From Siphonodentalium dalli (taxonomy: Eukaryota; Mollusca; Scaphopoda; Gadilida; Siphonodentaliidae): a stretch of 64,000 bases of DNA. The stretch spans positions 44,839,835 to 44,903,834 of the forward strand of contig CP136066.1 of assembly GCA_032622095.1 (NCBI GenBank), given 5' to 3'. The notes under the pieces were generated by a model, which did no database searches, was not told the origin of the DNA, and worked only from the letters and a program-made list of their open reading frames with translations. This document shows positions 61,481-64,000 of the stretch, one piece after another. Numbering within the stretch: the stretch's first letter is position 1; the number at the start of each line of letters is the position of its first letter. The translations under genes were made by a program, and so were the position numbers.

Positions 61481-62500
61481 ATCATATTTTATAAATTGTT
61501 CTTACATTCTTTAACAATTTTCATAATGTTTTATAAATTTTTATAATTCTTTTCTTACATTCTTTCATTTTTTATCATTTTTCTTACATTCTATAACAAT
61601 TTTTATAATTTGTTCTTATATTCTTGAACAATTTTATCATTTTTTCTTACATTCTTGAACAATTTTATCCTTTATTATCATTTTTTCTTCCATTCGTTAT
61701 CAAATTTTATCATTTTTTCTTATAATGTTTATAACGGTATAACCTCACGAGAACACTGGTTTAGAATTAGCAAGTTCATAAAACCTCATACGATCATACT
61801 TTCTGCCAGCTATTTCATATATTTTTCAATTTTTACTTGAATTTTTATGGAAAGATTATATATACATATATTTCAATGAACACATATGGCTACACAGGCT
61901 TATGCGTGAGACTGACGTTATACAGAACGGTATTTTCTTATGTGGGCCGCGCATGTCGGGACATTGATAACAACTGACAATAGATACGGCATTACATGCG
62001 CTCCGTGTTTGACAATAAGTTTAGGATGGCATCCAAAACGGCCAACAAAATCCAAGTTTCTCACACTTTCCGTCACAATAATGACAGTTCGTTATCTGGG
62101 GACAAGGGAATTGTTAATAACGAGTTCACTGGTAACCGTAAACAAACCGAAGAACCCTACTATTATTTCAATTAATTTAAGTTAATGAGTAATTGATTGT
62201 CTTAAGGACTATATATATACTCATTTATCGGGGGAATACTTGATAAAAGTCAAGGTATAGAAAGATAAAAACAATCATCACTAACATGTGCCTTTTGGAT
62301 CAGTTTAGATAAGTAATATCAATTTATATAATTTTTCTGAAGAAAATTGAAATTGTATTCCCAAATTACCAGCCTCCAATTTCAAGTTACCTATCTCTGA
62401 TGTAAAATGTGTTGAGGTGAAATATTTTATATTAACGAAATTAGTTATTATACAGAGGATTTTTTTGTCAATAAAGAAATGACTTTTGCAGTATATAATA
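61481..62500. other. AT-rich spacer
   Basis: 61490-61740 is a degenerate TTTTTCTTACATTCTTTAAC repeat, the same motif that spaces hairpins in families P and Q. The rest shows no feature. Confidence 0.5.
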
Positions 62501-62519
62501 TTGTGTTGCCAAACAGTTT

Positions 62520-62657
62520 TCAAGGCATGCTACTACTTCCTGTTCTATATTTTGAGTATCTATAATCATTGTATGTTCTCTCACTCTGCTCATCATATGA
62601 GTCGTCAAAATTTACACTATTTCGGTTATTGTAGACATCCTCACATACATGGTTAGT
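62520..62657 (-). CDS. Candidate 3'-terminal exon with tyrosine-rich tail
   Basis: On the minus strand a pyrimidine-rich acceptor (CTTGTTTCACCGCAG) precedes a 45-codon open segment ending in TGA. It reads TNHVCEDVYNNRNSVNFDDS, then YDEQSERTYNDYRYSKY and a Ser-rich end. Six tyrosines in acidic or Asn contexts (EDVYNN, DDSYDE, ERTYNDY) look like the phosphorylatable cytoplasmic tail of a receptor. The rest of the gene would lie upstream on the minus strand, to the right. I do not recognise the family, and splice evidence is only at one end. Confidence 0.42.
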   Translation of the reverse strand, partial: TNHVCEDVYNNRNSVNFDDSYDEQSERTYNDYRYSKYRTGSSSMP

Positions 62658-62759
62658 CTGCGGTGAAACAAGATCATTTGTTAGATTCACATGAATCTTT
62701 GCAGGCAAAGCTCAGTAGTTACATTAGATCGGGATGAAGTATAATCCGTCTGGTTTGTA

Positions 62760-63290
62760 GGACTCAATCAAAGAGCGACCAGCCATGGCTGTCAGGACAT
62801 GGTACACCAGGCTGGGGAGTTAGTATGATGTGCCAATCACTGGTGTAGTTCGCACGAAGATATGTTAATATGATTTCTTAAGTCTGTGGCTGCTGGTGGT
62901 AGAAGATGTGTTCCAGTGTTCGGTTATATAACATAAGAACGTGTGCATTAATTTTTCGAATTGACGACATTATGGCTCACCATAATATAGCCCCCATGCA
63001 AACTCTTGGTAGGATATATAGTGTCATCGTCAACATTAATATATTGCACAAATTGATGCAAAAGTCGAATAACATTTTACGGCCTTTGACTATTAAGTCA
63101 AACGGTTTCATTTTATAGGTGTTTGTGAAAGCTTAGCCTGTCAACACGTGAATTAGATGCAATGTTTCACACACCTCTTGGACAATGCTGTGCGCTATGT
63201 CGTTCACGGAAATGGCACATGACCTATTTTTGGTTTCAGTATGAAGAATTATCCTAGCTCCTATTCATCGAGAAACATAACATTATAGTA
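62760..63290. other. Spacer without recognised feature
   Basis: No domain-bearing ORF or repeat recognised. Confidence 0.4.
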
Positions 63291-63297
63291 TTTCGAC

Positions 63298-63582
63298 ATG
63301 TACGTCAGGGGAATAAAAATAATAACTAGCTTCCGACCGAGGCGTGCTGCATTGGCTGCACGTAACAGCATATCCGCATATCCGCTTGCCCGTGGTAACA
63401 TACTAGCACGAGATCAGGAATTAACTATGAGCGAACGTCGCCATTCGCGGACAGTATCACGTGACATTCAACCCCATGGCAAACATAATTCAGTGTTTTT
63501 GAAACAGCATGTAGAGTCTGCACTCGACCATTTGCGAAACAAAATAGAGGCCTGTCAAGGAGTCTTTGTTATCACCACCTGA
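63298..63582 (+). CDS. Unassigned 94-codon ORF
   Basis: ATG to TGA, less AT-rich than its neighbours, Arg/His-rich (RPRRAALAARNSI, MSERRHSRTVSRDI) with an amphipathic end (KQHVESALDHLRNKIEACQG). It could be a small gene, an exon, or a piece of a mobile element. Nothing in it identifies a family. Confidence 0.22.
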   Translation: MYVRGIKIITSFRPRRAALAARNSISAYPLARGNILARDQELTMSERRHSRTVSRDIQPHGKHNSVFLKQHVESALDHLRNKIEACQGVFVITT

Positions 63583-64000
63583 TAAATATTTGGCATTGTC
63601 TGGAACTGTGTCATAGACACAGGGTATGTGAAGCCTTGCCTGAATATCAGGATTGTATTCTCGGGTTGCAGGAAAAGGTAGCATAATGACTTATTTTCTT
63701 TAAAAGAAGTGCAATTTATCATACAATGCAACAACTTCAACAATCTACTCATATCGATGATGATCTACTCACATTCTGCCAAGAATTTGTATTTGCTATA
63801 TGTGACGAGCCGACATGTATTCAAGTCGATGAATTACGATAAATGTTCTCCTGTTGTAAAACAGGAACAATAACACCAAATGTAGACTTCTTATGCAACA
63901 CGTTTTTCGTGCAAACTATCAGACAATTACTTGGCACAACAACTCACACCAATTCTGGAATGTCGTGTCATTATAACCCTATGCAATTTGGGCTACATAT

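Overview
The window is animal (metazoan) nuclear DNA: AT-rich, intron-rich and dense with transposon remnants. It holds no bacterial-style operon. Exon-intron borders follow GT-AG with consistent phase. The dominant gene builds a secreted protein from SRCR, CUB and ZP domains, which is an animal-only combination. The heavy load of foldback MITEs, minisatellites, LINE pieces and a 5S-derived SINE-like sequence fits a marine invertebrate, but I cannot name the phylum from sequence alone.

Positions 1-45001, plus strand: the 3' part of one large gene. I reconstructed 20 coding exons (2,765 nt, about 920 codons), all phase-compatible. The order is SRCR-A (exon 1-76, cut by the window edge, plus 9106-9269), SRCR-B, linker 1, SRCR-C, linker 2, SRCR-D, linker 3, SRCR-E, linker 4 (Thr/Pro-rich), a CUB domain in two exons, a ZP domain in four exons, stop at 44999-45001 and AATAAA at 45090. 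Every SRCR is split across two exons right after the LG(Y/F) motif and follows the six-cysteine group A pattern. The overall layout (SRCR repeats with short linkers, then CUB, then ZP) nevertheless recalls vertebrate DMBT1, whose SRCRs are group B. The likely role is a secreted or extracellular-matrix pattern-recognition or mucosal-type protein.

The introns are where most of the oddities lie. Three introns (19570-20095, 25791-29850, 30186-30340 with 32521-32640) hold tandem arrays whose unit is the 3' end of the preceding exon plus its own splice donor. Several MITE families (named here P, Q, R, S, T, U and a mariner-like foldback) fill much of the rest and often end within 40 bp of a splice site. 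A 19-bp VNTR lies at 7466-8850 and a GAT/GAC microsatellite at 16483-17176. A degenerate minus-strand LINE lies at 30341-32446. A compact Pol II-type promoter (two kappaB-like sites, three ATTGG boxes, TATA, Inr) lies at 37824-38050, upstream of a broken coiled-coil ORF.

Positions 45002-64000 are largely repeats. They include a 5.8-kb element with about 1.4-kb terminal inverted repeats (45584-51354), an inverted 51-bp VNTR, a 5S-rRNA-like sequence followed by (TC)n, a plus-strand LINE fragment, and a 33-bp minisatellite of CTCF-like motifs. That minisatellite is split by a 3.86-kb element with perfect 25-bp terminal inverted repeats (57371-61228). A possible 3'-terminal exon of a minus-strand gene with a tyrosine-rich tail is at 62520-62657.
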